Shown here one piece after another: positions 20,901-30,286 of a stretch of 64,000 bases of DNA. The stretch lies in the NCBI GenBank assembly GCA_035578905.1, contig JAQJVL010000287.1:1092501-1156500 (forward strand). Reading direction: 5' to 3'. The stretch comes from Stictocephala bisonia. Lineage: Eukaryota > Arthropoda > Insecta > Hemiptera > Membracidae. The translations under genes were made by a program, and so were the position numbers. The notes under the pieces were generated by a model. That model had not been told where the DNA came from. It did no database searches and saw only the letters and a program-made list of their open reading frames with translations. Every line of letters begins with the position of its first letter. The stretch's first letter is position 1.

Positions 20901-23285
20901 CACAATGAACCTCACCTCACCATCCTGGGTCTTCGCTGGTCACCGGAGACGGATGCCTTCACTTATGACTTTAATGTCCCCCCATCTCTCCCTACGAAAC
21001 GGCACGTGCTCAGCACCATTGCCAGAATCTACGACCCTTGTGGTCACCTCGCACCTTGCACCATGCTAGCAAAATGCTACATGCAACTACTCTGGACTCA
21101 AGGTTTGCAGTGGGACGAACCCCTGACTCCTGATCTCCAAGCGAAGTGGGCCACCTTCGTGTCCACTCTCTCCTCTCTCTCTTCGGTCTCCATACCCCGG
21201 GCTCTCCGGCTCTCTGCCGCTCTCAGTATCGAAGTACACGGTTTCTGCGACGCCTCCGAAGCTGGGTTTGCCGCCGTCCTATATCTCCGCTGCCAGCTCG
21301 CCAACGAGGAAATTCTAGTACGTCAAGTCTTCGCCAAGACGCGTGTAGCGCCACTTAAGCGAGTGACCCTTCCTCGTCTTGAGTTGTGTGCTGCTCATCT
21401 CCTAGCACAGCTGACGGCCCACTGCTGTACTATTTTTGAAGAACATCTCTCCCTCCAAAAATGTTTTCTCTGGTGCGACTCAACGGTAGCTCTGAGCTGG
21501 CTGCAGACTCCCTCGTATAGGCTAAAAACCTATGTGGCAAATCGTGTCGCTCAGACTCAAGAACTCATACCTCCTTCAAGCTGGCGTTATATTCCCAGCA
21601 AGGAAAACCCAGCAGATTGTGCCTCGCGAGGAATCCTCGCCTCGGAACTGGTGGAACACCCTCTCTGGTGGACTGGACCACCATGGCTCTCCATGCCACC
21701 TTCTCATTGGCCTGACGCCACTCTTCACCCCGATACTGACACGGATATCTCAGCCTCAGAAGAGATGAAGACCACTCCCTTGGTTGTCCTCACCTCCGCT
21801 CACCAAGCTGAATGGGATCTCCTGTCCGCCTATTCCTCATGGAATAAACTCGTGCGCATCGTAGCACTCTTGCTGCGCTTCATTGGCAATTGTCGTAAAT
21901 CGGCCCACCACGGTCCTCTCTCTCCCTCCGAGCTCAACATAGCTCGACTCAAGATTTTTAAACTCGTCCAGGACTCGTCGTTTGCTGAGGACATCTCTTC
22001 TCTTCAACGTCAGCGGGACTGCACTACCAGACTCCAACGCCTAAAGCCTTTTCTCGACGCTGATGGACTTCTGCGCGTAGGCGGCCGACTTAGCCGCACC
22101 TCGCTCTCCTCTGACGTCCGTCACCCTGTGCTTTTGCCCAAAAAACACCATATTGTGGACCGGCTCGTGGATCATTGCCACACTACTCACCTTCACTCTG
22201 GACCTCAGCTCACACAAGCTCTCCTCTCTCAGTCTGTTTGGATTTTATGTGCCCGAAGTGTGATTCGTTCACGAATTTTTAAATGTGTGACCTGTTTTAA
22301 AAATAAACCTCGCAACGTAACACCCCTGATGGGTGACCTACCCCCCTCCAGAGTGACCCCTGCTCGACCATTTTCGTCTACCGGCATGGACTACTGTGGA
22401 CCCTTTATGAACAAGACGTTGACCCTTCGCTCTATCAAGCACGTAAAAGTGTATTTGTGTATTTTTGTTTGCATGGTGACCAAGGCCGTACACCTTGAAG
22501 TTGTCACGGACCTCACTACAGACGGTTTCATAGCCGCCCTAACCCGTTTTGTTTCTCGCCGCGGTCTGTGTACAGATCTCTACAGCGACTGTGGTACAAA
22601 CTTCATCGGTGCCGATGCCACGCTTCGTCGCCTCATCGACACTCAAGTCAACTCTACCTCTGCTCAAGAAGTGATACATCGCTTCACCGCCCCTCGTGGA
22701 ATCAGCTTCCATTTTAACCCCCCCGCTGCTCCCCATCACGGTGGATTATGGGAAAGTGCAGTGAAGTCGGCAAAATACCATTTAAAACGTGTGATGGGAG
22801 ACACCATTTTAACCCTTCCCGAGTTTATAACTCTGTCAACTCAAGTGGAGGCGATGCTTAACTCTAGGCCTCTCACGCCTCTCTCAAGCGATCCCTCTGA
22901 TCTGACCGCTTTGACTCCCGGTCATTTTTTGATCGGCACCACCCTGGCAGCTGTCCCTGAACGCAACGTCAGTGAAGTGCCCCTCAACCGCCTGAAACAT
23001 TGGCAACTGACACAATCATTGCACCAGCGGATTTGGCAACGTTGGAGCCTGGAATATATCCAAATGCTACAACAGCGCTCAAAATGGACCAGCTCCAAGA
23101 ATAACATCGAGATTGGTGACCTCGTGCTTGTGCACGCCCCCTCTGCACCCCTCACCTGGCCTCTTGCTCGAGTGACGGGTACTCACCCTGGCAAGGACGG
23201 CATCGTCCGTGTCGTGGACCTCAAGACGGCCACCGGACATCTCACGCGTCCAGTCGTCAAGATCTTCCCTCTGCCCCTGAAATAA
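17943..23285 (+). CDS. BEL/Pao gag-pol polyprotein, complete
   Basis: One uninterrupted 1780-residue frame from ATG at 17943. The N-terminal gag region (about residues 1-340) resembles DUF1759. Zinc-knuckle-like cysteine clusters follow from residue 370 (CFACNSSGHKIYAC, CISCLGNHDIKEC, CQTCNKRHH). An aspartic protease has its active site at residues 516-519 (DCGS), in a DUF1758-type context. RT carries YIDD at 927-930. RNase H follows, with the FCDASEAGFAAVLY block. The integrase has an HHCC-type zinc finger (HTTHLHSG...CVTCFKNK) and catalytic D1483, D1549 and E1604 (MDYCGPF, YSDCGTNF, GGLWESAV). All domains and catalytic residues expected of a working element are present, and the length is normal for BEL/Pao. 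It supplies particle protein, protease, reverse transcriptase and integrase for its own copying. Confidence 0.97.
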   Translation: MAPKVGEFTSAIYTRSTLLTKTRFTKLKTVVDELAQTDKPLTPVQLKQLAAYANEIRKKKAEFENHLQRALFIENDPIPDDTLSRDQDDIESLFSFISATIEVLLPPEVPNTPSALSDASAASQPPVSHVRLPQLDLQKFAGDPLTWTSFINLFDTTIHRNATLSSVMKFQYLLSVLSDEPLNLVKSLNLTAANYLVAYNLLRERYHNSRRLQSLHLNQLLDLPNITATSLKGLRSFVNLFTEHSQALNALECNVTDDNPLLSALLLRKMDNDLRKKLEGFRTYSDEEASSRSLPGVTDIIKFLNLECSQTEDANLHSTSHSKPAHSNLKAFAPKKVPFRASDVSMVTAHSNPSQPPSAASQGKPTMALCFACNSSGHKIYACAAFREKSPHDRQRMVKDHRRCISCLGNHDIKECRSQGTCQTCNKRHHTLLHFPTSQGKHANYSAPPQSNKPPQLAAPIKEIATHEATPHTSVTMTAQGHTNSRIWHSTVLLGTALIKLTSSHGTTHVFRALIDCGSMTDLITERAVQLLGAGRFKSEVQLTGLGNHITKNKGQTLLNIETLSGLSIASQHPMLILDHLTTDLPRVPIAPEVFRLTRGYVLADPTFHLPGSVDVVLGGALFPRLFTHESHELGPGLPHLFGTHFGYVVMGSAPCDASAHPASHLVTLHSACDSADLHSSLQRFWTQEELPNSTRKSQEEEACDQHFAATHSRTEDGRYVVQLPFKSDHPPIGHSREIATKRLSSLERKFQLQPQLRDLYVQYMRDGEAAGHMTKVHDFEENLPHNFLPHHGILKTKGDTSKLRVVYDASCKMSSGHSLNDTLLVGPKLQTNISDVLLKFRTHNIVFTCDIRQMYLQILVQPSDQLFQLVLWREQPSDPLSIFKLTRVTFGVNCSPFLAIRTLHQLAKDEGHPFPEAAQVLATDTYIDDIVSGADTLDEAKKLQEDLIKLLKLGHFELRKWTSNSPELLQALPEDHRDTPVFLENHNEPHLTILGLRWSPETDAFTYDFNVPPSLPTKRHVLSTIARIYDPCGHLAPCTMLAKCYMQLLWTQGLQWDEPLTPDLQAKWATFVSTLSSLSSVSIPRALRLSAALSIEVHGFCDASEAGFAAVLYLRCQLANEEILVRQVFAKTRVAPLKRVTLPRLELCAAHLLAQLTAHCCTIFEEHLSLQKCFLWCDSTVALSWLQTPSYRLKTYVANRVAQTQELIPPSSWRYIPSKENPADCASRGILASELVEHPLWWTGPPWLSMPPSHWPDATLHPDTDTDISASEEMKTTPLVVLTSAHQAEWDLLSAYSSWNKLVRIVALLLRFIGNCRKSAHHGPLSPSELNIARLKIFKLVQDSSFAEDISSLQRQRDCTTRLQRLKPFLDADGLLRVGGRLSRTSLSSDVRHPVLLPKKHHIVDRLVDHCHTTHLHSGPQLTQALLSQSVWILCARSVIRSRIFKCVTCFKNKPRNVTPLMGDLPPSRVTPARPFSSTGMDYCGPFMNKTLTLRSIKHVKVYLCIFVCMVTKAVHLEVVTDLTTDGFIAALTRFVSRRGLCTDLYSDCGTNFIGADATLRRLIDTQVNSTSAQEVIHRFTAPRGISFHFNPPAAPHHGGLWESAVKSAKYHLKRVMGDTILTLPEFITLSTQVEAMLNSRPLTPLSSDPSDLTALTPGHFLIGTTLAAVPERNVSEVPLNRLKHWQLTQSLHQRIWQRWSLEYIQMLQQRSKWTSSKNNIEIGDLVLVHAPSAPLTWPLARVTGTHPGKDGIVRVVDLKTATGHLTRPVVKIFPLPLK

Positions 23286-23361
23286 GTGACTGAGTGTCCG
23301 CCCCCATGTACTATATTTTTTCTCTTGTGTGTTCAATGTTTTGTTGAAGCCTGCAATGCTT

Positions 23362-23375
23362 CAAGGGGGCCGGAA
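23362..23375 (+). other. polypurine tract of the BEL/Pao element
   Basis: AAGGGGGCCGGAA lies immediately before the 3' LTR. It is purine-rich with two internal C residues and is in the position where plus-strand synthesis would be primed. Confidence 0.6.
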
Positions 23376-23940
23376 TGTTTAGTATTCTTAAGTTAGCATA
23401 AGTATATATATATCTATTATTTTTAATTGTCTTCAATGTATGTTATATTCTCTGTATGATGGTACCACTTGGACAATATGGCATGGAGGTTAGAAGGTTT
23501 CCCCCTCTCTCTTAGTGTAAAACCGCGCCAAACCTCCTCTTCCCTTGCCGCGAAAGACAGACACAGTCAGTGCTTTCCAAACTCTCGCCCCGTGCACGTG
23601 CTATTGTGGTGTGCGAAGCGTAACCAAATAGTGTGTGTGTGACAATCCTTGTGTCTTCGGAATCACTCCTACCAGAACTTCTCTCTTCTCATCGTGCTCG
23701 CCCCGAGTTCATCACACAGCGGTGGAATACCCAACCGACAACCAGCCAAGTGTGTTATATTTTCACCTTACATCAGCTCAAGGTACTGTCTGCTTTCTAT
23801 CTCTATATATATTTACCGTCTTATCTCTTCCCCTCACCGTCTTAATCGGTATATATTAAGTGGTCCTTCGCCCCCTATGTATTTGTTGTGTAATCTATAA
23901 TTAATGTGATAAAGTCTCATTCTCTCACGGTTCCTAAACA
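23376..23940 (+). repeat. BEL/Pao 3' LTR
   Basis: 565 bp, TG...CA, near-identical to 16077-16643. It is followed by the exact GGTGC duplication at 23941-23945. Confidence 0.95.
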
Positions 23941-23945
23941 GGTGC

Positions 23946-25713
23946 CAAGGGTACCATTACCAGATGGATTAAAGCCTACCTATGCAGCAGAATGGTTAAC
24001 GCAACACTAAACGAAGCGACGGTTCAGGTTGTAGTCGGAAGCGGCTGCTCCCTAGGGGGTGGGTCCTTTCCCCTCTCCTGTGGTCCCTGGTGGTTGATGT
24101 GTGTATACTGGGCATTGGTAAATTTGTCAGCATGGTGTCGAACATCGTCCAGGCTGCCTTGAGATTCCTAGAAAGGTGGTGTAGGGACAAGGAGCTCTCT
24201 GTTAATACTAACAAGATAGAACTTGTACTTTTCACTAGGAAGAAGAGGCTGGATGGCCTATACATTCCCACTATGGGAAATATGGTGCTAAGAGCTACAG
24301 GGTCGGTTAAGTATCTGGGGGTTATCCTGGACGCTAAACTGAACTGGCTCAAGCACCTTCAGGAGAAAGCCAGGAAGTTCAGAATGGCTTTTTGGGCTTG
24401 TCGGAGGGCCATTGGGACAACATGGGGTCTTAAACCAAAGATGGTTTACTGGCTATACACGAGTGTACTTCGGCCCTCCTTATGTTATGCGGCAGTTGTC
24501 TGGTGGCCGGCCATGGCACAGAACAGTGCAAGGCTAACACTAGATAGATGTCAGAGAATGGCGTGCCAGGGAATTACAGGTGCAATCAGAACAACCCCAT
24601 TGGCGGCGATGGAGGTCCTCACTGGGCTCCGCCTAATGGACCTGTTTGTAAAAGGGGAGGCTTGTAAAGCGGCCTTTAGAATAAGGACGACTGGTGGCTG
24701 GTTGCCTGGCCAACCAGGACTCCATGGTGAAATACTATCTAGGGACACTGGTCTGGACCCGTTGCTTTCGATGGGAACAGACTCAATGATACCTAAGTAC
24801 AGAATTGACAGGCAGGTCAGGGCCTTCCTTCCAAGCAGAGATAAGTGGATGGGGAGTACCGAGCCTGCACAAGTCAAAGGAAGCATCTGGTATACGAACA
24901 GCTCACTTATAGAAGGAGGTGCGGGCACTGGGGTGTACGGGAGGGGGGCACGAAAAGTTCTGTCTGTACCTCTGGGTGCCCATGCTACTGTCTTCCAGGC
25001 GGAGGTGATGGCTATCATGACAGCCACACAGGAAGAAATGCATCTAGGTGGCTTCGGAGGAGTAGTTTTCTTCTGCTCGGACAGCCAGGCGGCGATAAAG
25101 GCAATCGTGGCGCCACGTACCAGCTCTAAGTTGGTATGGGAGTGCCAGGGGATCCTGGAGACTCTTTGCTAGCTCTTTGCTAGTGAGACTCATATGGGTC
25201 CCTGGGCATGCTGGCATTGATGGAATTGAGAGAGCTGATGCATTGGCTAGCAGAGGGGCAAAGTGCCTTCTGCTGGGACCGGAGCCAGCACTTGGTATTC
25301 CTTTTCAAAAGGTAAAAAGAAGAATTGACAGGTGGACCTCTGAGGAACACGCTGGCAGATGGAGGACCGAGTCCGAGCTCAGGAGGTCTCGTGCACTTAT
25401 CCAAGGACCGGATCGCAGGTACAGCAGAGATCTGCTGAGCTGTAACTGGGCCAAGGTGAGGGCGGTTACGGGAATGCTGACCGGACACAATCTTCTTCAC
25501 AGACATATGAAGATAATGGGCTTATCAGAGGACTCCACATGTAGGCTCTGTGAGGAGGATGAGGAGAGCTCCATACACATCTTCTGTCATTGTGGAGCTC
25601 TCTCATCTCTTAGGTATAGGACTCTGGGTGCCGCTTTTCTGGAACCAGAGGACATTAGAAGGGCTACACTCGGGGAGATCATGTCCTTCATAACGGGGAC
25701 TGGTCTCTTGTGA
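23946..25713 (+). pseudogene. LINE ORF2, RT palm to RNase H and zinc knuckle, broken
   Basis: Continuation of the LINE after the BEL insertion. It resumes with AKGTITRWIKAYLCSRMVN (same RT). In the shifted frame VLSPLLWSLVVD runs straight into VCILGIGKFVSM. Relatives have about 20 residues here ending in the FADD/YADD catalytic box; it is absent, so a deletion near 24105 is inferred. The frame 24090-25172 carries the RT thumb (RWCRDKELSVNTNKIELVLF, VKYLGVILDAKLNW) and the start of RNase H (FCSDSQAAIKAI). A small repeated segment (CTCTTTGCTAG twice near 25165-25183) introduces a stop and frame change. 25177-25713 finishes RNase H (WVPGHAGIDGIERADALAS) and the C-terminal CRLCEEDEESSIHIFCHC zinc knuckle. 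Not functional. Confidence 0.85.
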
Positions 25714-25792
25714 CACTGTCGTCAGGCTCGGGGCGCAAAGGGCCATGGATTCTAGGCGCGGTGGGCGTGGTGACAAGACCACAACCCGGTGT

Positions 25793-25836
25793 AACTAACT
25801 AACTAACTACAACAACCACACTAAACTTACTACAAC
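25793..25836 (+). repeat. LINE (TAAC)n tail and right target-site duplication
   Basis: GTAACTAACTAACTAACTAC ends the element. ACAACAAC..ACTAAACTTAC at 25809-25836 repeats the left flank at 12644-12665 with two small insertions. Short microsatellite tails are normal for several LINE clades. Confidence 0.55.
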
Positions 25837-26229
25837 TACACTAAACTAAACTAAACAATTATAGTTATATCAAACGGACTGTTTGAGAGTAAACCATATG
25901 CTAGATGTAGCATGAGATATTAGCCAGAACTCCATTTGAGGTGCTGATTTTTGGTATAACGGAAAGAAATTACAGCAGGATTGCGATCCTGCCACAAAAT
26001 ACCCAAGCTGAGTGCCAAGCCGTAACATCCTTTTGATGCGTCGAGGAAAAACCGACAACTGATACTTTGGTGCTCTGTACAACCAGATACTCACCTCGAA
26101 TCTCGGTTCAGCGCTCAGATCCACTATACACTAGTTACTGTAACATATCAAAATGTGTTAACGCTTGAAGCTCTGCTCGGTAGTGCGTGGTGGGCTTAAA
26201 CATTTAAATTACATTATAGAAAAACTTAC
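25837..26229. other. UBC12 intron, nothing recognised
   Basis: An 84-codon minus frame (25870-26124) shows no domain. The donor GTAAGT of the neighbouring UBC12 exon lies at the right edge. Confidence 0.5.
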
Positions 26230-26436
26230 CAAGAATAAATACTGTAATCCATATACAATTGAATTAATCGTAAGAACTGGTTTCCAGTCTTCTCTTAGAA
26301 TATTGAGGCAAACATTTCCGTCCAAATCTATATTTGGATGGTAGACAGGCGTTTCACACTTTACTTTTGGAGGCTCATGAGGGTAGTTGGGACCCACCTT
26401 GAAGCTGAATACAAATCTACCACTTCTATAAAATCC
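26230..26436 (-). CDS. UBE2M: UBC12 / UBE2M NEDD8-conjugating enzyme, catalytic-core exon
   Basis: A 207-bp exon on the minus strand between acceptor TTTCAG (before 26436) and donor GTAAGT (after 26230). It encodes 69 residues, [15 protein letters not shown] to VYGLQYLFL. It contains the E2 HPN motif ([10 protein letters not shown]), then [11 protein letters not shown] with the active-site cysteine at codon 43 (26308-26310), which forms the thioester with NEDD8. The sequence is near-identical in style to animal UBC12 and distinct from ubiquitin E2s. Phase 0 at both ends matches the flanking exons. It acts in cytosol and nucleus in cullin neddylation. No frameshift or lost catalytic residue is seen. 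Confidence 0.96.
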
Positions 26437-26522
26437 CTGAAACATACAAACAGGAATATTTCAATTAATGTTACCAGTTATGATCAATAACTGATGTTGA
26501 GTGTGTTTTCGTCTGTGCCCAG

Positions 26523-26792
26523 GTGAAGAATTCAACTATCATCATAGGTGCCACATACATTCCCCCAAGCTAACCAATCTATAAATATGAGAGGTTCTGT
26601 GATGCTGTATTGGGTCACAAGTTTACTCCATCTATAACTGACCTCATGATAATGGAAGACTTTACCCAACCTAATACAACATGGGATGATCTGTCACTCT
26701 GTTCCCTGGGCTTGTCATATCAGAGTCTTATCGATATGGCACAACTATTCAACTGTCAAAATGTAACTTTACAAGAAAACATAGATTTCTAA
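26523..26792 (+). pseudogene. LINE endonuclease fragment
   Basis: The plus strand reads VKNSTIIIGATYIPPS, then after a frame change ERFCDAV and LMIMEDFTQPNTTWDD, then SLGLSYQSLIDMAQLFNCQN. This matches the APE endonuclease of Jockey/CR1-type LINEs, where the middle block is usually GDFNxPxxxW. Here G-D-F-N has become EDFT. It is a small decayed fragment with no RT nearby. Confidence 0.65.
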
Positions 26793-27596
26793 ATCAATAA
26801 TCTTAGCAATCAAATAGAACAGGACTGGAAAGTTAGTACTGTATAGTGATTCCTATTTCTGGCGATATGACAAACAAGGACAAATGTTCACATCCTCCAT
26901 CTTATTGTTGCAGTTTTTACAAAACAATGCTCGCCTTGTCAGTTTTCATATCTGTCTTTCGTTTTCATTCCGTTTTGACAAAACGTACATTTTGCTGTCT
27001 ACACACAACGTTTTAGCTGATAGGATTTGTCCTTGCCAACTAGACGTACAATAAGACGTTGTGTGTAAACCCCCCTTAATGCATACTAAATTTACTAAAA
27101 CCTATATTAATTCATGTTATCACTACTTATGTAACAATAAATCATTATTTTTGTACTTTTTGCAACAATTAAAATATACAGTTAATGACAGGATTTGCAG
27201 AAAAATGAAATAAGAAGTTAAAAATCTAAGAGAAAAGTGGAAACATTATTTAGGAACAGTTTCAATATCACTTTAAAAACATACTAATCTAGACAATATA
27301 TTATAAACAGCCAAAATAAAATGTATTCATAGTTCATTTCTGCAAAACCTTAAGTAAATCAATATGGTGTGATGAGAAAACAATGAAAGTAAGTGAAAAT
27401 AATGACTGCAACTTAACTGTTTAACGTTTAATAAAAAGAGGGCTGACGGTACGAATAAGTATTGAAGTTACGTTTTAAAGTCATATTGGTATCAATTATA
27501 TTTTGTGTAAGAGTATCAGTAAAGATAAGTAGGCCTGATAAGAGACTCAAGAATGTCTGGGTCTGACACTCAGCAACCGACAGAAAGCAATTAAAT
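26793..27596. other. UBC12 intron, no gene; one small inverted repeat
   Basis: TACACACAACGT near 27000 and ACGTTGTGTGTA near 27055 form a 12-bp inverted pair. The downstream edge GGGGGG/CCCCCC-TTAA near 27070-27078 could be the end of a small DNA element, but no partner end is found. The remainder is AT-rich. Confidence 0.4.
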
Positions 27597-30278
27597 CAGG
27601 GATACTCACTACGCGGCCCGCGGGCCGCTTGCGGCCCGTGGGCCGATTTCTTGTGGCTCACTAACGCGAGAATAATATTTGTTCGTCCCCCGAATTTCGT
27701 TATTTTAAAACGCATATTTAATGAATGTTTTTTTTATTTTTAAAAGGTTTACAATTTTGTAATATTCTACATTTCTGCGACTATAACATGTAATAAAGAG
27801 CTTTACCGCTCAGGCGTTGGTGGGCAAGGGGTGGCAGCAGTGCTTCGTGCCTGTCGCTACACGAATGCACAGCTGACTGGAGTGAGTCAGCTGCTCGGCC
27901 ACTGACAGCCGACACCAATGCGCTACTCTCAACTCCGCCGCTTTCAGTCAGTACTCACTACTCAGTAGTCTGTGTAATTGTGGTGGATGTCTACTATAGT
28001 GTGTAGTGCAGTTTTACTTAGCTCAGTGCAGACTTGTATAAATTGCGCCAGTGTTATTGTGATTATAGTTCGGTTAACTATATTTTATTGACATATCATA
28101 TATTTAAGTGCTTGAATCCCCATTTTAAATATGGCAGGAGTTTGCTCAAAAGGTCGGAAACGAAAAATTGAGGATGAAAACCGTGAGTTCCAAACTAAAT
28201 GGGAGAGTGAATTCTTTTTCACAAAAGGTAAGAAAGACGGGACATCTCTATGTTTGATATGTCGTGAAACGGTAAATGGATACAAACGTTATGTTATAAT
28301 TGGAACAGACACTACACTTCAATCCATTCGCAATTTGACGAAAAATACCCGAAAAAATCTAAGGTAAGTTACGAGAGGAAAAATTGCAATCTTTAAAAAA
28401 GTCTTTTGCTTTTGAACGTAGTACACTTTTTAATGCAATGAACAAGAATGAGCTTACTACAAAAGCATCCTACCAAGTAACAGAAATTTTAGCAAAAAGG
28501 ATGAAGCCGTTTTCTGATGCAGAAATTGTAAAAGAGTGTGTTGTCACCATTTGTAAAACTTATCAAAATGGTAAGCAAATATTAGAAGAAGTTTCAAAAC
28601 TTCAGTTGTCTGACTCAACTTGCGTGAGATGGTCCCAGGATTTAGCAGCAAATATTTCACTTAATCTTACCGATGAACTTCAGCAAAGCAAATATTTTAG
28701 TCTTGCACTCGACTCTTCCACTGATATAACCTCAATTTCTCAATTGCTAATATTTGTCAAGTATATATCCAAGGATTGTGATCTTAAAGAAGACTTTTTG
28801 GGAATGATTCCCATGACTGGACAGACTCGAGGTGTTGATTATTTGAACACAATAGTAAGTTTTTTAAAGAGCGTAGCATTGACGTGAAATATTTTTTCGG
28901 TGTGTACCGATGGGTGCCCATCGATGGTAGGGAAAAATGTAGGATTTGTTCAGTTGTTGAAAGAACATATAGGAAATGATCATTTATTAAGCTTTCATTG
29001 CATTATTCATCAGGAGAGCTTAGCTGTTAAATTTGGCGAAAATTTCAGCGAGGTTATGAAAACGGTTGTAAGGATCGTGAACTTTATAAGATCTAATGAA
29101 CTTAATCATAGAACATTTCAAGAGTTTTTGAAAGAACTCACGTCGCAATACGGGGACGTTCTTTACCACACAGAAGTGAGATGGCTAAGTAAGGGTAAAG
29201 TTTTGGAACGATTCTTTAGCATTCGTCATGAGATTACACTCTGTTTTTGGCTACAAAGAAAAAAGAGTATGCTGATATTTATCATTTTGGTTGGTGGCTT
29301 AAAGTAGCTTTTCTTACTGATACAATGGGCATTATGAATGAAACACTGACTCGATTGCAAGGAGACTACAATAAAATTGCAACGAAAATTATGAGTGTTG
29401 TATTTTCACAGGAACAGAAGCTCAATATGTATATTGAAGAATTGTCAAACAGCAATTATTCCAGCTTTCCTTGTGTTAAAACTCTATTTGATGAAAATCC
29501 AGATGAAAGTCACGATGTTTCTGACTTACTAAGGCTGTTGACAAATCTCAGGGACGAAATGTCTGTGAGATTTAGTGATTTCAGGAAGTACCAAGAACCA
29601 TTTCGCTTGGTGGAAAACCCATGGGCAATAACAACAGCAAATATAGCTCATCTTTCTGTGTTTGGATACGAAGCTAGGGATTTGAAAAATGAGTTAATTG
29701 ATCTTCAGAATGATACGGAACTCAAAAGTATTTTTGAAGAAAAAAAGAAGGAAAAAGTTCACTATGAGTTTTGGAAAGCAGTTGACGAAGACAAATTTCC
29801 TAACTTAATTGACTGTGCTCAGAAAATTTTGTGTGTTTTTGCATCTACGTATGTTTGTGAATCTACTTTCAGTAAGCTTAAGTTTATAAAAAACAAGTAC
29901 AGATCCCGGTTAACGTGTGAGAACGTTGAGAACATTTTGAGGATTTCAGTTTCTTCCCAACGTGCTAACATTGATAGCATACTAGAAAGCTGTGAAAGAT
30001 TTCGTCCATCAACTTCAAAGGAATAATGAATTCAAGTAAAATATGTTGTTCTGCTTTTTTATATGCAAAACAATTTATTTTATTGATGTAATAAACTTAT
30101 GTTGTAATCATATTCTTTGTAAGGTATTTACCACCTTTTTTTGGTTTAGTTAGGCAATAATAAATAATCTATTTAGTAATCAAGCTAAGTAATAAATTAT
30201 ACATTTTGTACTTGCGGCCCTAAGTAAAATTTGATACGGACTATTTGGCTCTCTAAGAAATCCTAATGAGGACCCCTG
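27597..30278 (+). mobile_element. complete hAT-superfamily transposon (ZBED/Charlie-like), inactive
   Basis: The element runs CAGGGATACTCA ... TGAGGACCCCTG, giving 12-bp terminal inverted repeats with two mismatches. AATTAAAT is repeated exactly on both sides (27589-27596 and 30279-30286), the 8-bp duplication diagnostic of hAT. Subterminal GCGGCCCGCGGGCCGC is a strong palindrome like those in ZBED-type hATs. It is 2682 bp with one transposase gene (28131-30026), broken by frameshifts and a stop. Confidence 0.95.
28131..30026 (+). pseudogene. hAT transposase (ZBED5/GTF2IRD2-like), broken
   Basis: Begins MAGVCSKGRKRKIEDENREF at 28131, followed by a BED-like start (SLCLICRETV). Reading must change frame near 28320-28384. 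The catalytic part follows: ALDSSTDITSISQLLIFVKY (first catalytic Asp), an in-frame TGA at 28885-28887, then VCTDGCPSMVGKNVG (second Asp), HCIIHQESLAVK, and EVRWLSKGKVLERFF. A single-base frame change near 29240 leads into the frame 29247-30026, which ends in the hAT dimerisation region (CVFASTYVCESTFSKLKFIK, then NKYRSRLTCENVENIL). Length and order are normal for the family. At least two frame changes and one stop make it a pseudogene, though single-base errors in the assembly could contribute. Confidence 0.9.
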
Positions 30279-30286
30279 AATTAAAT

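Larger units (their letters stand above)
16077..23940 (+). mobile_element. intact BEL/Pao LTR retrotransposon
   Basis: A full 7864-bp element: 5' LTR (567 bp), a PBS-like TGG start, a 1.3-kb leader, one uninterrupted gag-pol frame of 1780 codons, a purine-rich tract and 3' LTR (565 bp), bounded by GGTGC duplications. LTRs begin TGTTTAGT and end CCTAAACA. I count about four substitutions and one 2-bp TA-repeat difference between the LTRs, so the insertion is young. No envelope-like frame exists: only about 90 bp separate the gag-pol stop from the 3' LTR. It sits in the RT region of a dead LINE, itself inside a UBC12 intron and in the opposite orientation to that gene. Confidence 0.97.
12666..25808 (+). 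mobile_element. R1/LOA-like non-LTR retrotransposon, split by a BEL/Pao insertion
   Basis: A GC-rich LINE of about 5.3 kb, once its 7.9-kb insert (16077-23940) and one TSD copy are set aside. Order on the plus strand: 5' leader, ORF1 remnants (13284-14331), ORF2 with APE-type endonuclease (14556 on), RT interrupted by the BEL element, RNase H and C-terminal zinc knuckle (to 25713), then a tail ending in (TAAC)n near 25793-25808. Imperfect target duplications flank it. Two in-frame-style deletions (near 15895 and 24105) remove much of RT, including the catalytic box, so it is dead. Clade assignment (R1/LOA/Jockey group) is from endonuclease and RNase H style and is not firm. Confidence 0.85.

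Noticed and set aside
17943..23285. Retroviral envelope or infectious-virus reading of the LTR element
   Set aside because: Only about 90 bp lie between gag-pol stop and 3' LTR, and no envelope frame exists. It is a retrotransposon without env.
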